From: Vibrio bivalvicida
Lineage (GTDB): Bacteria; Pseudomonadota; Gammaproteobacteria; Enterobacterales; Vibrionaceae
DNA: 64,000 bases
Reading direction: 5' to 3'
Assembly: GCF_001399455.2 (NCBI RefSeq)
Contig: NZ_LLEI02000043.1
Location: forward strand, 124,001 to 188,000
Made by a program: the position numbers and the translations under genes. Below the pieces are notes generated by a model. The model worked only from the letters and a program-made list of their open reading frames with translations, had not been told where the DNA came from and ran no database searches. Below are positions 61,647 to 64,000 of the stretch, one piece after another (within the stretch, counting starts at the first letter, position 1; every line of letters begins with the position of its first letter).

Positions 61647-64000
61647 ATGAAGTTCTTAGAAAAAAATAGAAACAATAAAAAATATCATTGGAAAGATTAA
61701 TAACGATGATGATGTCACAGTTACTGATATATCATTTATAAGTAAGAGTATTTTTGAGCATCGTTCTGCTATCGTTACAGACGGAGATAAGCTAGTCTCT
61801 ATCAATCAATATTCCTTGGATTTAGAAGTTGTCAATACACTTGTTGAATTTGAACTGACTGAGTTCATAACTAATATCAGTTTTGACTTTGATAATGATA
61901 GTCTTGAACTTTTGAAGTTTTTCCCATCACTTACCTCGTTAACTGTTTATATTAATGAACCTTTTGATTTTGAAAATATAAGAAACTTAAAGCTCTTAGA
62001 ACTGACATTGTATAAAGATCCAGAAATAGTAACGTCATGTGCTTTTGAAATGTCGATGATGACGCTTGAATCTATTAATCTATATACAAATAGAATTTCG
62101 GATGATGATGCATTGATAGTTAGTAGATCTCCTAATCTAAAGAGCTTAACTACATTTGCAAGCAATATAGAAAAATTATCTTCAAGCAGTATTACTAACT
62201 TGGAGGTGAGTTGCGAAATAGATTTACTAAGTGTCAAAAACCTTTCAAGATTAAAAACTCTCAAAGCTTGTCTTAGCTATGAAAGTAATCCTCTGCCCCG
62301 CGGCTTTCCACTTCAGAAAATCATTGTTAAAGATAATGTAAGAAAAAATATTGAAGGTTCCGAAAATACCATAGATCTTGACTTGTTTAGTGACTCTAGT
62401 GTGGAAGAAATAAAAGTAGATACATATAATGAAATTAAATTGTCTTTTACACAAGTTAATGAAAATTTGAAAAGTCTCGAATTAAAAGGTAATACTCGAA
62501 AATCTGTTAACCTAGAACCTTATATATATGATGATCTATCTAAAATTAGAAATTATCATGAAAATAAAATTGATTTAAAATTGTTGTTAGATGTCTACCC
62601 AAACCTTAATGAACTTTATATATCAGGCTACAAAGTGATTGATACTGATATACTTTCATTCAACGATAAAATTACAAGTTTGTCACTTAATTATTGTGGC
62701 TTAGTAGATGTTGGGTTTTTGAATAAATTTAAAAAATTAATAGATTTGTCACTACCAGGTAACTTTATATCAAGTGTTCCTTGTTTAGAAAATATAGCAG
62801 ATATGAAGTTGCTTAACCTTTACAATAATGAGGTTGTAAATATACCAAAGGTTTTTAACTCTCACTTTGTAGTGGAAGAGTTTTGTAGCCCTTCATCTGA
62901 TTCTCGCGGTATTCTTGCCGTTGGGCTAAACCCTGTTATTAGCCCTTCAATGGATATTATTAGACGAGGCCAGGAAGCAGTAGACTCTTATTTCAGCTCT
63001 ATGCAAGGTGACATAGCAGAACTGAATGAAGCTAAGATCATATTTTTAGGCCCTGGTTCTGTTGGGAAAACATCATTGATGAAATGCTTGTCGGGTTTAC
63101 CATTTGATCCACAAGAAGAAACAACACATGGAATAAATATTCAAAAATACACTATTGATGTGGAAGATGGCTTAAAAATTAACACTAAGATATGGGATTT
63201 TGGAGGCCAACAGATCAATCATACGACGCATCAATTATTCTTATCCCAACGTTGTGTCTATGTATTAGTCGTCAATGATCGTAATAGTGATGAAGCTCAA
63301 GACCCTAAAGTAGATTATTGGTTGCAACAAATTAAGGCATTTGGTGGTGATTCGAAAGTGATTATCGTGCGTAATAAATGTGACGACTATAATCATAGTA
63401 ATTTATCGGAAGGCCTACTTCGAAGCAAGTTTCCAAATATCACAGATATTGTGGCAGTATCATGTAAAAAAGATATAAACATTGATGGATTGCGCGAAAT
63501 AATCAACAGAGAAGTTTCTGCTCTACCGATGCGCCAAATGCTAATCCCTAGCAACTGGAAAGCAGTTAAGGATGAAGTTCAAGGCTTATCTGAAGAGCTC
63601 GATCACTTTTCATTGAGTAAATTTTCTGAGATTTGTTTTCGTCACGATATCATTGATGAAAATGCGCAAAAGACACTATTAGACCTGTTAAATGATCTAA
63701 GTTTAATCATTGTTTTCCCTGAACTTGCAGCATATGACATGGGGGTGCTGAACCCACACTGGATTACAGATGGACTATATTCGATTATCAATTTAAAAGA
63801 GTTCAAAGAACTTAATGACTCAACGGCTCGTAAGCAAAAAGGGTTGATTACTCAGAAGCAAGTACAGGAAGTTTTAGATCGGCTTTACCCTGGCCGATAT
63901 GCCAATAAAGCGAAGTTTATTATCGATTCACTGCTAAAGTTTGAGCTTTGCCATAGCATTGGTGGAGATAACAGTGGTAAGTATCTTGTCCCAAGTTTGT
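61647..64000 (+). CDS. LRR-Roc-COR (ROCO) GTPase, 3' end outside the window; apparent +1 frameshift after the start
   Basis: The long frame (open from 61660 to the edge, ~780 residues seen) has no good internal start. ATG 61647 gives MKFLEK, then leaves the frame at an A7 tract (61660-61666); with A6 it reads on as MKFLEKIETIKNIIGKINN into the main frame. Leucine-rich repeats fill ~61900-62880 (LTSLTVYINEP, LNELYISGYK, LIDLSLPGNFISSVP, LLNLYNNEVVNIP). The Roc domain follows: Walker A FLGPGSVGKTSLMKCL (63046), switch II WDFGGQQ (63193), VRNKCD (63367). The COR domain starts near 63535 and continues past the edge. It is AT-richer than its neighbours, suggesting acquisition. Biological role not known. 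Confidence 0.88.

Overview
The window looks like a chromosomal segment of a Vibrionaceae gammaproteobacterium, most likely a Vibrio. The indicators are a VC0807-type membrane protein, a ToxR-like membrane regulator with a small partner gene, an exported subtilase of the Vibrio alkaline-protease type, a phosphoinositide-phosphatase-like type III effector with a CesT-like chaperone, and a complete PuuD/UraH/UraD/PuuE/Alc/AllA urate pathway. The species cannot be fixed from sequence alone. No rRNA, tRNA or CRISPR array was recognised.

Layout. 1-3192: C-terminal part of an RND efflux pump followed by a two-component system. 3248-11545: a LysR regulator divergent from a RidA / aldehyde dehydrogenase / M19 dipeptidase / BCCT transporter cluster that ends in two coupled genes of unknown function; this is probably a catabolic route for a betaine-like or modified amino-acid compound. 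11712-20601: UDP-glucose dehydrogenase facing a five-gene operon (three glycosyltransferases, an MsbA-type ABC exporter and a protein with two kinase domains), suggesting synthesis and export of a glycoconjugate. 20785-27296: a LysE exporter and LysR regulator, then a LacI regulator with three operator palindromes in front of an ascorbate-family PTS (IIA-IIB-IIC), a thioesterase and a membrane protein.

27548-32371 is accessory in character: a patatin phospholipase / small protein / SGNH hydrolase operon, a lipoprotein and a REP-associated (Y1) transposase. 32535-34248: LysR plus an NmrA-like oxidoreductase. 34296-46053 is a purine-catabolism island with 8-oxoguanine deaminase, two nucleobase permeases, every step from urate to glyoxylate, and a chemoreceptor. 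46122-50097: a subtilase flanked by two lipoproteins with a ClpP/crotonase-like domain. 50120-55662: a START protein, the ArfB ribosome-rescue factor, two small proteins, an outer-membrane barrel, a ToxR/VtrA-like + ToxS/VtrC-like pair, and the effector/chaperone pair. 55909-61018: housekeeping-type genes (VOC protein, prolyl aminopeptidase, DUF2867, pirin, LysE, AraC). 61019-61640 is a degenerate scar with remnants of SDR genes. From 61647 to the window end runs an AT-rich LRR-Roc-COR (ROCO) GTPase gene whose only good start codon is separated from the main frame by one base in an A7 tract.

Strongest leads: the ROCO gene with its homopolymer frameshift next to a rearrangement scar; the patatin/SGNH lipase operon; the orphan type III effector and chaperone beside a ToxR-like co-component pair; the kinase with three N-lobe-like and two catalytic segments in the glycan operon; and the paired ClpP-like lipoproteins around the subtilase. 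All functional statements are by recognition of motifs, without database searches.
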